From: an uncultured Holophagaceae bacterium
Lineage (GTDB): Bacteria > Acidobacteriota > Holophagae > Holophagales > Holophagaceae
Reading direction: 5' to 3'
Assembly: GCA_903884655.1 (NCBI GenBank)
Contig: CAISFO010000052.1
Location: 80,726-144,725, forward strand
Length of the DNA: 64,000 nucleotides
The notes under the pieces were generated by a model, which was given only the letters and a program-made list of their open reading frames with translations, had not been told where the DNA came from and did not search any database. This document shows, piece by piece, positions 25,562 to 33,845 of the stretch. Within the stretch, counting starts at the first letter, position 1. Each line of letters starts with the position of its first letter. The position numbers and the translations under genes are program-made.

Positions 25562-26944
25562 GTGCCCGAAGTTCGCATGCGCCATTTTCTGCCGGCCCTG
25601 ATGGGATCCCTCCATCAACAACGGGCCGAGGGCGAGCTTGTGCTCGAGCAGAATGACGGGACGCGACGGCTCTACTGGGCCGATGGTGACCTCAAGTACC
25701 TCCGGAGCGACGCGGTCGGCGAACAGTTCGGCAACTTCCTCATCCGCCGCGGCGTGCTCGACATGGCCTCCCTCAAGGAGCTGCTCGCCGACGGAGAAGG
25801 CGCCCGAGTGGGTGACCGGGTGGTCCAGTGGGGTCTGATGACCCAGGAGGAGTGTGACGAGCGGCTCCATGAACTGCTGGGGTCGGTGCTGCTCCACGCC
25901 ATGGAGCATACGATCCTCAAGATGACCTGGATCCCCGGGGCCCTCGGGGGGAATCTCAGCGGGGACCTCCAGTTCCGCCTCGACCACCGCTGGCTGGTCT
26001 GGGATACCTTCCAGAGCGCCAAGATCGACCGGGAACTGGTCGACATGTTCCGCAGCGAACCCAACTGGCGCTGGAAGGCCCTGCCGAACCTGCTGGACGC
26101 CCTCAGCAGCCTACCGCTTACGCCCACCCTGGCCTACGCGCTCTCCCTGTTTGGATCCGAGCCTCTGAGCTGCGACACCATCGAGGCGCTGACGGGGCTT
26201 CCGCAGGCGGATGCGGCCAAACTGGTGGCCACCCTGTGGGCCCTTGGTGGTCTGAACCTTGTTCGTGGGGAGCTTCCGCTCCTCCCCAAGGAAGAACCCC
26301 CTCCCCCCCCGGCCAAGGAGCCGGAGCCCGAAATCGAGCTGGAACCCGACCACGAGCAGGATGCCATCTATATCATCCAGGAGGATCTGACCCCTCCTCC
26401 AGCCATGGCCTTCGAGGAAGAGGCGCTTGAGCTCGAAGTGCCTGGTCCGACGCCCACCGCATTGCCGCCCTTCCCCCTGGAGGAAGAAGAGCCTTCCGCG
26501 CCAGAAAGGGCCCGACGCCTGGTGGTCAAGGCCAAGTCCTATGTGATGCAGGACCGCACCAGCGAGGCCATCCGGGCACTCGAGCAGGCCATCAAGGTGG
26601 ATGGCGAGTCGCCGGGGGCCTACGAGGCCTGGATGCTCCTCGGACGGCTTCGGCTCAGCAATCCCGCCTGGTCGACGCGCGCCATCGAGGCCCTGCAGAT
26701 GGCCTCCAGGCTCAACCCCAAGGCCGCGGAACCCTGGGCCCTGATGGGAGAGCTCTACCACCGCAAGGGGTTCAAGGCCAACGCACAGGGCTGCTTCCGT
26801 CGGGCGTTGGGTCTGGATCCCTCGGTGGCTGTGCCCGCCGGTTGGGCCGAGGAAGACTCGACAATCCCAGCCCCTGTTTCCAAGGAAGGCCAGGCTGGCC
26901 TCATGGGCAAACTTAAGGGCATGTTCGGCCGTGAAAAGGGCTAG
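25562..26944 (+). CDS. DUF4388 and TPR protein
   Basis: 460 aa starting at GTG 25562 with GGAG five bases upstream. The N-terminal ~115 residues match DUF4388 (HFLPALMGSLHQQRAEGELV and WADGDLKYLRSD), a domain found in gliding or signalling proteins of delta-proteobacteria and acidobacteria. A helical middle region leads into a Pro/Glu-rich linker (~residues 240-310), and TPR repeats follow (AIRALEQAIKVDGESPGAYEA, then AIEALQMASRLNPKAAEPWA). No signal or membrane helix, so cytoplasmic. Its stop overlaps the stop of the convergent GT2 gene by four bases. Confidence 0.7.
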   Translation: MPEVRMRHFLPALMGSLHQQRAEGELVLEQNDGTRRLYWADGDLKYLRSDAVGEQFGNFLIRRGVLDMASLKELLADGEGARVGDRVVQWGLMTQEECDERLHELLGSVLLHAMEHTILKMTWIPGALGGNLSGDLQFRLDHRWLVWDTFQSAKIDRELVDMFRSEPNWRWKALPNLLDALSSLPLTPTLAYALSLFGSEPLSCDTIEALTGLPQADAAKLVATLWALGGLNLVRGELPLLPKEEPPPPPAKEPEPEIELEPDHEQDAIYIIQEDLTPPPAMAFEEEALELEVPGPTPTALPPFPLEEEEPSAPERARRLVVKAKSYVMQDRTSEAIRALEQAIKVDGESPGAYEAWMLLGRLRLSNPAWSTRAIEALQMASRLNPKAAEPWALMGELYHRKGFKANAQGCFRRALGLDPSVAVPAGWAEEDSTIPAPVSKEGQAGLMGKLKGMFGREKG

Positions 26945-28017
26945 TCGCGGGACGAGAGCAGCTCGAATGAATAGGACGGGCGCCCCAGCGATTCGAGCCG
27001 CCGAAAGATCATGTTGGTAGACTCGCGGACTTCATGAATGTCATCCGTGAAGCCCTCCAGCCAGTTCTGGTAGAGCTTGCGATCCTCACCATAGCCAAGC
27101 AGATTGGTGAAGTGGCCGAGGAGCTGCAGCTTGGTCGCGATGATTTCCTCGGGGGTATCCCGGTTGACGGCCAGGGTCATGGTCTCAACCGAGAACCGGT
27201 CCCAGAAGCTGTAGGTGAGGTAGCGGAAGAAGGCGATCGTCAGCGGGGCCGTCAACACGCCCCGCTCCTTCATATTCAGCAGGCCGGGGATGATGCCCCA
27301 GTAGGCCGCTCCCACACCGGCCTTGGCCCAGCGTTCCATGCACTCGGCGGTCTGTTTCTCATCCTGCTGGTCGATGAGGCCCCTGGCCAGGATCAGCATG
27401 GGCTGGCCATAGGCCGCTTCCAGCAGGATCTCGGAATGAAAATAGGCCGAGTGGGAGCTCATGGCGAACTGGGGTGAGGCAAGCATCCGGGTCACCGTGT
27501 CCCGGGAGATCACCAGGCTTGAAATCCAGCCAAGCAGATCGTGCCAGCCATAGGTGTTGCAGAGATCTTCCGTGAGCCCGCTGAGGATCCGGGCATCCCC
27601 GGGAAGCGCCCGGCGGGCCTGACAGCAGTGGAGGATGGCCGGGGGTTGGTCGGAACCCGCCTCAAGCGCCTGCATGACCTGCTGGTACGCGGTGTCATCC
27701 GTGATCCAGTCATCGTCGCCCTGCAGCCAGGCGTAATCGTAGTCCAGGGCCGAACCGCTGAAGGCCCGGTTCACAATTTGCGGCCAGTTGGAGGTGTGCT
27801 CCTCCCAGGTGCGCAGATGGATCCAGGGCGCGGTGTCTTGCCAGCGGGCCACCACCTCCACGGTGTGGTCCGTGGAACAGTTGTTGGAGATGAAAAGCTC
27901 CACTTCGCATGCCCCATCCGCAGCCCGCGCCACGGCCCGGGCTGCCGCGATGGCCCCGATGGCCTTGTCCAGGTGGTTGGCTCGATTCCAGGTGGGAATG
28001 ACGACCAGCAGCTTCAT
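26941..28017 (-). CDS. Family 2 glycosyltransferase
   Basis: 358 aa. GT-A fold: MKLLVVIPTWNRANHLDKA at the start (nucleotide-sugar binding), SNNCSTDHTVEVV, and the acidic cluster YAWLQGDDDW giving the DxD-type metal site. The C-terminal 150 residues hold no second domain I can name. It ends at the convergent DUF4388 gene and begins 340 bp from flagellin, so it forms the outer edge of the flagellar/glycosylation block; a sugar donor role for surface or flagellin glycans is inference. Confidence 0.85.
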   Translation of the reverse strand: MKLLVVIPTWNRANHLDKAIGAIAAARAVARAADGACEVELFISNNCSTDHTVEVVARWQDTAPWIHLRTWEEHTSNWPQIVNRAFSGSALDYDYAWLQGDDDWITDDTAYQQVMQALEAGSDQPPAILHCCQARRALPGDARILSGLTEDLCNTYGWHDLLGWISSLVISRDTVTRMLASPQFAMSSHSAYFHSEILLEAAYGQPMLILARGLIDQQDEKQTAECMERWAKAGVGAAYWGIIPGLLNMKERGVLTAPLTIAFFRYLTYSFWDRFSVETMTLAVNRDTPEEIIATKLQLLGHFTNLLGYGEDRKLYQNWLEGFTDDIHEVRESTNMIFRRLESLGRPSYSFELLSSRD

Positions 28018-28356
28018 CGAAATCGCAACCTTTCGGGGGAACCTTCATGCTACCAGCCCGGTCCCGCCACCAGCCGCTCCGGTTGATCTCCTTACCGCTT
28101 CATCCACGGGCCCATGATGCCGCCTCGCCCCCAGGCAGCCAAAACCTGTCGTGGCAGCGAGATCAAAAACTCACATTTTCACTCTGATAAAACAAATTTA
28201 CATTATATAAGTATAAAAAAATTAATAATTTATAAAAGTTTTAAAATTTCTCTCAAGATCCGGGCCCGCCTGCCCGAAAAGGAAAGATGTTGGGGGATCC
28301 CCCCCACGCTCAACCCGGCAGCACGGATGCTGCCACGGCACATCACGGAGGATGTC
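28018..28356. other. AT-rich divergent control region upstream of flagellin
   Basis: 339 bp between GT2 and flagellin. The stretch 28160-28260 is strikingly AT-rich (many A- and T-runs) against a very GC-rich background. It carries a sigma-28-like promoter (see 28164-28190), a TATATA-like segment near 28205 and a likely 5' leader running to the flagellin ribosome-binding site GGAGG at 28347-28351. An apparent open frame through this region toward flagellin is not a coding extension. Confidence 0.6.
28164..28190 (+). promoter_or_regulatory. Candidate sigma-28 (FliA) promoter of flagellin
   Basis: CAAA at 28164-28167 and TCTGATAA at 28183-28190 are separated by exactly 15 bases, against the consensus TAAA-N15-GCCGATAA. 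Match is good but not perfect. It sits about 165 bp before the flagellin ATG, so a long leader would be implied. Confidence 0.45.
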
Positions 28357-28992
28357 ATGCCGCAAATCCTTAATAACGTCACCGCCATGCAGGCCAGCCG
28401 TCAGCTGGGCACCACCAACAGCAACCTGCAGAGGGCGATCCAGCGGCTCACCACCGGCAAGCGCATCAACAGCGCCACGGACGATGCCTCGGGCCTGGTC
28501 AATGGCACCACGGCTCAGGTCGAAGCCGCCAAGGCTCAGGCGACCGTGATCGGTGACAACAACTCCTATTTCAGCTTCCAGTCCTCGGACGGATACCTTG
28601 GGGAAGCCACCAACCAGGCCCTGCGGCTGGCAGAACTGGAAGGCAGTGGCAACACCACGACCGCTGAGTACACGGCCGTTCTCGGCCTCTACTCCGCCGC
28701 CGCCACGGCCGGAAGCGCAGCGGGCACGGGCACGGACGCGGCTGCTGCCCTCGCCGACATCAACGCCGTTCGCTCCACCCTCGCAGCCAGCATGGCCCAC
28801 TTCCAGAGCCAGGCGAACCTTGATGGCATCAAGGCGGAAGGTCAGACTGCCATCGCGGATTCCATCATGGGCGCCGACATCGGGGCTGAGACGGTGAACC
28901 TCACCAAGTACCAGATCCTCATGCAGGCTGGCACCAGTGCGCTGAGTCAGGCGAACCAGTCGAGTCAGAGCATCCTGGCCCTCTTCAGGTAA
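28357..28992 (+). CDS. fliC: Flagellin, short form
   Basis: 211 aa from ATG 28357 (GGAGG six bases upstream). The N-terminal D0/D1 part reads ILNNVTAMQASRQLGTTNSN, LTTGKRINSATDDASGL, and the C-terminal part TVNLTKYQILMQAGTSALSQ, ending ANQSSQSILALFR. Between them only a short Ala/Thr/Gly-rich stretch (~residues 95-145) is present, so the outer D2/D3 domains are missing; most flagellins are 270-500 aa. The Thr/Ser-rich middle could be the target of glycosylation by the enzymes encoded nearby. Exported by the type III flagellar apparatus with FliS. Confidence 0.9.
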   Translation: MPQILNNVTAMQASRQLGTTNSNLQRAIQRLTTGKRINSATDDASGLVNGTTAQVEAAKAQATVIGDNNSYFSFQSSDGYLGEATNQALRLAELEGSGNTTTAEYTAVLGLYSAAATAGSAAGTGTDAAAALADINAVRSTLAASMAHFQSQANLDGIKAEGQTAIADSIMGADIGAETVNLTKYQILMQAGTSALSQANQSSQSILALFR

Positions 28993-29010
28993 TCGGATTG
29001 AATAAGGCTT

Positions 29011-29042
29011 CCGGGGGGGCGGATCCTGTCTGCCCCCCCTCT
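29011..29042 (+). terminator. Terminator-like hairpin after flagellin
   Basis: Perfect 8-bp stem GGGGGGGC (29013-29020) and GCCCCCCC (29032-29039) around an 11-base loop, starting 20 bases after the flagellin stop. A pyrimidine-rich TCTCTGTCCT follows instead of a clean T run, so it may only attenuate, leaving more flagellin mRNA than flaG-fliD mRNA. Confidence 0.6.
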
Positions 29043-29072
29043 CTGTCCTGATGAGGGAAGAGGAGGTTGGTC

Positions 29073-29462
29073 ATGGCTGATCAGGTTGGTTCCATTGGTG
29101 GTCTGGGGTCAGGCGTCCCCGGGGCGCCTTCCGCACCTGCTGCCGTGGTCCCGGGGGGCCACCCGGTCAAGATTGCCGGAGGTTCATCCAAGGAGTCGGC
29201 TCCCGCCGAGGGCACAGCTGCGTCTGGTTCCCCCGGCAAGGCGGTCGAACAGGTCAACAGCCACCTCCAGCAAGCGGGTTCAGAACTGCGCATCCAGGCG
29301 GATCCAGACACGGGTCGGGTCATCTACAAGGTCGTGGATCCTTCAACCGGGCAAGTGGTTTTGCAAATGCCTTCGGCAGGGGTGCTGGCCATGGCCCATA
29401 GTTTGCAGGACCTGGACAAGCAGATGGGCACCTCCGGTGTCCTGATGGATAAGAAGGGCTGA
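29073..29462 (+). CDS. flaG: FlaG family flagellar protein
   Basis: 129 aa starting at ATG 29073; AGGAGG is six bases upstream. The C-terminal half shows the FlaG pattern: SELRIQADPDTGRVIYKVVD, TGQVVLQMPSAGVLAM and an ending GVLMDKKG. The N-terminal half is low-complexity Gly/Pro/Ala/Ser. FlaG proteins influence filament length and are encoded beside fliD, as here. The flagellin promoter could read through the intervening hairpin. Confidence 0.82.
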   Translation: MADQVGSIGGLGSGVPGAPSAPAAVVPGGHPVKIAGGSSKESAPAEGTAASGSPGKAVEQVNSHLQQAGSELRIQADPDTGRVIYKVVDPSTGQVVLQMPSAGVLAMAHSLQDLDKQMGTSGVLMDKKG

Positions 29463-29488
29463 ATTTTTCCGGCAACGCGAGGTCCGAC

Positions 29489-30985
29489 ATGGCGACAGCA
29501 GCATCTGCGCTCAGTTTCCAGGGACTGGCCTCTGGGGTTCAGACGGATGCCCTGGTCAGTGCGATTCTTGCCCAGGACGGTCTGGGTGTGGTGGCCCTGC
29601 AGGCCCGACAGACGGCCAACACCAACAGGACCAGCGCCCTGACGGCCATGAAGAGTGCCATGAATACGCTCTACATTAGCTTGGCAGCCTTGCAGGATGG
29701 TCTCAACACCAGGACCGTCACCAGCACCGATCCCAACAATGCCTACGTCACGGCCACGGCCACTGGCGCGGCGGCCGGGAATTACGATGTGACCGTATCC
29801 AAGGTGGCCACCCGGGGCCGCATTTCTTCCACGATGACCGGAGGAGCCCCCTCGAACCTGGCGGTGGGCAGCCTGACGGATCCCATTTTCTCCAATGGCG
29901 CCACCACGGGTTCCTTCGCCCTCCAAGGCACGGACGGCAACGTCGTCTCGATTTCAGTGAGCGACAACAGCCTGTCCGGTCTGCGGGACGCCATCAATGG
30001 CTCCAAGGCAGGCGTGACCGCCACCATCATCAATAATGGCGGGGCGACAAACCCTTACCAGCTGGTTCTGTCGGCCAAGGATACGGGAACGGGCACCACA
30101 GGCGGCGTTGTCACCATCGCTGACACCAGCGGCGGTGAAAACAACACGCTGGGCATCCATTCGGGTGCCGTCGGGACCGACCTAAAGAGTGGCCTTCCGA
30201 ATATCACCGGCGGACTCACTTCCACCGAATCGGGCGTGACCGCCAATGACGCCCAGTTTTCGGTCAATGGCATCCAGATGAGCCGCAAGACCAACCAAGT
30301 CACGGATGCGGCCGATGGCGTCACCTTCAACCTGCTGCAAGGTGGCCAGACCGGGACCACCACCCTGTCCGTGGCTCAGGACAAGACGGCTGCCACCACC
30401 GCCCTGCAGGATGTGATCTCCAAGTACAACACTATCGTGACGGGCTACGCCAGTGCCTCCACCGCCACCAAGAACGCCGATGGCAGCATCAAGGCGGCGG
30501 CCCTGACCGGCGATTCAACTTCCAAGGCCATGCTGAACCAGATCCGGTCCGCTCTCACCGGGATGTCGTCCGCCCTGGCGGCAGCCGGAGCACCCTATAC
30601 CTCGCTGGCCGCCATCGGTGTGACCACCGGATCCGATGGAACCCTTAGCCTCAATACGGCGACCTTCCAGGCCGCTCTCGCGAAGAACCCCAGCGCCGTC
30701 AGGAATCTGTTCATCACCTCCGGCGGGTCCAATGGTGCTCCCACCATCAAGGGCCCCGGCCAGTTGGCGGGTGACCTGCTGTTCAGTCTCACTTCCTCGG
30801 GCAGCAGCATGCTGGCCACGGCCTTGAAGACGATCCAGAACACCAACAATTCACTCGCCCTCCAGATCAGCGCGGGGCAATCCGCCCTGGCGAGGCAAAA
30901 GGCCATTCTCCAGAGGCAATTCTCCAATATGGAAGTCACCGTTGCCCAGATGAGGGCCTCGGCCGGGAGCCTGATCGGCGCCTAG
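29489..30985 (+). CDS. fliD: Flagellar hook-associated protein 2 (filament cap) FliD
   Basis: 498 aa. Cap that folds flagellin at the filament tip. N-terminal SFQGLASGVQTDALVSAIL and C-terminal RQKAILQRQFSNMEVTVAQM with MRASAGSLIGA are the coiled-coil segments conserved in FliD; the FliD_C region holds ALQDVISKYNTIVTGYASAS. The middle is Thr/Gly/Ala-rich beta domains. Starts 26 bp after flaG. Normal length. Confidence 0.92.
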   Translation: MATAASALSFQGLASGVQTDALVSAILAQDGLGVVALQARQTANTNRTSALTAMKSAMNTLYISLAALQDGLNTRTVTSTDPNNAYVTATATGAAAGNYDVTVSKVATRGRISSTMTGGAPSNLAVGSLTDPIFSNGATTGSFALQGTDGNVVSISVSDNSLSGLRDAINGSKAGVTATIINNGGATNPYQLVLSAKDTGTGTTGGVVTIADTSGGENNTLGIHSGAVGTDLKSGLPNITGGLTSTESGVTANDAQFSVNGIQMSRKTNQVTDAADGVTFNLLQGGQTGTTTLSVAQDKTAATTALQDVISKYNTIVTGYASASTATKNADGSIKAAALTGDSTSKAMLNQIRSALTGMSSALAAAGAPYTSLAAIGVTTGSDGTLSLNTATFQAALAKNPSAVRNLFITSGGSNGAPTIKGPGQLAGDLLFSLTSSGSSMLATALKTIQNTNNSLALQISAGQSALARQKAILQRQFSNMEVTVAQMRASAGSLIGA

Positions 30986-31038
30986 CTTGGTCGACAATCT
31001 GGAACGCATGTGTAGATCAATTCTTAAGGAACCCTTCA

Positions 31039-31464
31039 ATGAATACCTACGCTCGCACCGCAGACACCTACCTCGCCCAGCGCGTCTTGGCGGCCAGTCC
31101 CGAGCAGCAGGCGGCCCTCCTCATGGAGGTCGGGCAGCTGTTCCTGGGGAAGGCCATCCGGGCCATGGAACAGAAGGACCACCGCCAGACGGCGAAGAGC
31201 CTCAGCAAGGTCACGGAAGTGATCACGGAGGCTGTTGTTCGTTTGAACCATGAAGATGGCGGGGAACTGGTCGACAACCTCATGAGGATCTACGACTGGT
31301 GGACCCGGGAGATCTTCGACGCCGGCAGCACCAAGGACACGGCCAAACTGGAAATGGTCTCGCACCACATGGGCGAAATCCGTCAGGCCTGGGAGCAGCT
31401 CCACGAAAAGAAGTCCCGGATGTCGCAGGCCTCGGGGTTCCAGCTGAGCAATCAGGTTGTATGA
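31039..31464 (+). CDS. fliS: Flagellin export chaperone FliS
   Basis: 141 aa. Binds the flagellin C-terminus to prevent premature polymerisation. Recognisable features: an early TYLAQRVLAASPEQQAALL helix, LFLGKAIRAMEQKDHRQTA, and GGELVDNLMRIYDWWTREI, the family core where vertebrate-style G-x-x-A-x-N-L-x-x-L-Y motif appears as IYDWW. Start codon ATG after AAGGAAC. The stop overlaps the next ATG (ATGA). Confidence 0.9.
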   Translation: MNTYARTADTYLAQRVLAASPEQQAALLMEVGQLFLGKAIRAMEQKDHRQTAKSLSKVTEVITEAVVRLNHEDGGELVDNLMRIYDWWTREIFDAGSTKDTAKLEMVSHHMGEIRQAWEQLHEKKSRMSQASGFQLSNQVV

Positions 31465-31760
31465 GCGATGGTGAAGTGCTGGCCGCCATCGAACAGATGG
31501 AGGCCTGGGTCGGCCAGGGCGCCTGGGTTCCGGACCCAGGCGCCCTGGAGGTCTGGCACACCGGCTTCCTCGCCGCCATGGAAACCGCAGAGAAAGGACC
31601 AGGGTGGGTGGACCTGATGGCCAGGGCGCATGCCGTGGGTCGGCTGCTGGAGGCGAAGACCGGGCAGGTCGAGCAGGTGTACGAATCCATCAAGTCCGAC
31701 ATGAAGGCCCAGGAGCAAGGCCTTCGGGCCCTCCGCGGTTATGGCGGGACCACCCGCTGA
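31461..31760 (+). CDS. Small FliT-like flagellar protein, unassigned
   Basis: 99 aa starting at ATG 31461, inside the fliS stop. Mostly helical (VLAAIEQMEAWVGQGAW, EKGPGWVDLMARAHAVG, QVEQVYESIKSDMKAQEQGL). No recognisable domain, but a small helical ORF right after fliS is the usual place of fliT, the FliD chaperone. That is inference from position and size; sequence similarity to FliT could not be checked. Ends 7 bp before the convergent TPR-glycosyltransferase gene. Confidence 0.55.
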   Translation: MSDGEVLAAIEQMEAWVGQGAWVPDPGALEVWHTGFLAAMETAEKGPGWVDLMARAHAVGRLLEAKTGQVEQVYESIKSDMKAQEQGLRALRGYGGTTR

Positions 31761-31767
31761 CCCCATG

Positions 31768-33210
31768 TCACTCCGGGCTGGATAGGTCGCGGACCACCTG
31801 CTGGATCACGGCCTCCCAGTCACCCGGCGCGGGTTGCCGATAGAGGCGCATGGTGGGATACCAGGGACTGTCATCCCGTCCGAGCATCCAGCGCCAGTCG
31901 GGAATGAAAGACAGCAAGGTGAAGGTGGGAAGGCCGAGCGCCCCCGCGAGATGGGCCAGGACGGTGTCCACCGTGATGACCAGGTCCATGCCGCACAGGG
32001 CATGGGCTGTGTTCGAGAAGGCCTTCATCAGGGGTCCGAGGGGTACGAGTCCCGGCAATGGAGGCTCCTCTTGCGCCTCGTATTGAAAGCTGTACCAAGC
32101 CACGCCAGGAATGGCAGAGAGGGGCGCCAGCGCTGCGGCAGGCAGCGATCGCTTGGCGTCCCTGGAATGCCTACTGTTGCCGGCCCAGCACAGGGCCACA
32201 CGCAGGCGGTCCGAGGTGGTGCTCAGCAGGCCGTCGATGTCCTGTCTGGCGGGAATCGAGTCTGGAGTGCGCAGGTAGGGAACGTCGGTTGGGATGGAAT
32301 CCAGCCGCGTGCGGAACAGATGGGGGAGGGAAAGCAGGGATGTGTGCCAATCAAAAGGTGGCAGCAGGGCCTCTTCCGCGATGACCAGATCGATTCCCGG
32401 ACAGGTGGCGGCGAGATGGGCCAGGGGCGGCTGAACCAGCAACAGGACTCGACCCCCAAGCGCCTTCACCATGGGCGCGAACCGGAGGAACATGAGGCTG
32501 TCGCCGAATCCCTGTTCCCAAGTCAGGAGCAGGGTCTTGTCGGGAAACGGGTTCCCTTCCCAGATCGGCTGGGGATAGTTGCGTCTGGGCATCCGGTTCG
32601 GAATGGCGAGCCGCGACTCGAACCGATCCCAGCCTCCAGGCATGTCGCCAAACAGCAGGTCCCGGTGGCTCGCCACGTATTCGGCTTCGGGGCCAGAATA
32701 ACCTTCCAGTTGGCGTTCCATGTCCAGGCGGAGGCTGGCCCAATCGCCCTGGCGGACCATGAGTGTGTTCCGGCGATCCAGGGCGGCCTGATTGAAGGGT
32801 TCCCGCTCAAGCACCTTCTCCAGTTCGGTCCTTGCCTGTTCCAGCTTCCCCTGCCGGATCAGGCAGTCCGAGTGCATCAGACGGCCAGCCGGGCGACCTG
32901 GTTCACGGCCAATGGCCTCACGAAAACAGGCATCCGCTTCGTCCAGGCAGTCCAGATGCATGAGTGCCGCAGCAAAATGCACCTGCGCTCCGTAATGACG
33001 CGGATCCAGCTTCAATGCGGCTCCGCAGGCCTCCCGGGCCTCCTGGAAGCGTCCCAGCACCAGCAACAGCCCGCCCACATCCACCCAGCCATCGATCGAG
33101 TCTGGGCAGGTCTCCAGGAGCTGGCGAAAGGCCAGCAGGGCGTCCTCGTGTTTCCCGGCTGCATCCAGTCGACGAGCTGTATCAAGCAACTTGGATGACT
33201 TGGCACTCAT
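31768..33210 (-). CDS. TPR-glycosyltransferase (paralogue 1 of flagellar island)
   Basis: 480 aa. Residues 1-180 carry four TPR units (EDALLAFRQLLETCPDSIDG, then QEAREACGAALKLDPRHYGA). Residues ~190-480 are a GT9/GT41-like GT-B domain: LLTWEQGFGDSLMFLRFAP, LAATCPGIDLVI, then the second Rossmann half with VALCWAGNSRHSRDAKRSL, DLVITVDTVLAHLAGALG, DSPWYPTMRLYRQ. Alone in its orientation within the island. O-GlcNAc-transferase-like proteins of this type modify Ser/Thr on secreted or flagellar proteins; substrate here is inference. Shares motifs with five neighbours. Confidence 0.75.
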   Translation of the reverse strand: MSAKSSKLLDTARRLDAAGKHEDALLAFRQLLETCPDSIDGWVDVGGLLLVLGRFQEAREACGAALKLDPRHYGAQVHFAAALMHLDCLDEADACFREAIGREPGRPAGRLMHSDCLIRQGKLEQARTELEKVLEREPFNQAALDRRNTLMVRQGDWASLRLDMERQLEGYSGPEAEYVASHRDLLFGDMPGGWDRFESRLAIPNRMPRRNYPQPIWEGNPFPDKTLLLTWEQGFGDSLMFLRFAPMVKALGGRVLLLVQPPLAHLAATCPGIDLVIAEEALLPPFDWHTSLLSLPHLFRTRLDSIPTDVPYLRTPDSIPARQDIDGLLSTTSDRLRVALCWAGNSRHSRDAKRSLPAAALAPLSAIPGVAWYSFQYEAQEEPPLPGLVPLGPLMKAFSNTAHALCGMDLVITVDTVLAHLAGALGLPTFTLLSFIPDWRWMLGRDDSPWYPTMRLYRQPAPGDWEAVIQQVVRDLSSPE

Positions 33211-33386
33211 GCAGGATCCCCAGAATGGCGAGTGTTCCCTGGCGTTGACGGTGGCCTATCTTCCAATAGCTTGACCAGGGCTGCCTGGTTCAGGCCCATC
33301 GATTCTCACCCTGCCTTTCCTTCTGCCCGAATAGGCATAAGAGTTGCACATTGGCCTTTAAGAACGATCAACTTCTGGGGTAGTGC

Positions 33387-33773
33387 ATGTCGGTGCCAAT
33401 TCCCGTCTCCTGGGGCGAACTGATTGACAAGGTCAGCATCCTTGAAATCAAGCTGGAGCCCATTCATGAGCCCCACAAATTGGTTCATGACCAACGAGAA
33501 CCGGAGGCCCTGCTGCCCTTTCGCACCCAAGCGCTCCTGAAAGAGCCCTCATTGGAAGCCCTTGTATCCGCCCTGAAAAGCGTGAATTCGAATTTGTGGG
33601 ACGTGGAGGACCAGATTCGAGAGTGCGAGCGGGAGAAAGAATTCGGTCCGCGATTCATTGAACTGGCACGGTCTGTTTGTCGCCAAAATGATCGCAGATC
33701 CTCCATTAAACAGCAGATCAATATGCTATTGAATTCAAGTTTGATCGAAGAAAAATCATATTCAAAGTATTGA
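33387..33773 (+). CDS. DUF6165 family protein
   Basis: 128 aa. Opens PIPVSWGELIDKVSILEIK, the DUF6165 hallmark, followed by helical charged sequence. DUF6165 occurs next to TPR-type glycosyltransferases and polysaccharide genes; function unknown. Its 3' part and the following 70 bp are AT-rich, unlike most of the window, as is the next gene's 5' half. The downstream stop is followed 72 bp later by paralogue 2. Confidence 0.75.
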   Translation: MSVPIPVSWGELIDKVSILEIKLEPIHEPHKLVHDQREPEALLPFRTQALLKEPSLEALVSALKSVNSNLWDVEDQIRECEREKEFGPRFIELARSVCRQNDRRSSIKQQINMLLNSSLIEEKSYSKY

Positions 33774-33845
33774 TTATACAAAAATTGATATTTTTTAACA
33801 AGCAGGAAAATTGCAATTTGGAATTTAGCTGTTTTGGAAGCCACC

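Noticed and set aside
28114..28356. N-terminal extension of flagellin through the AT-rich region
   Set aside because: The extension lacks flagellin features and the GGAGG/ATG at 28357 gives the conserved N-terminus.
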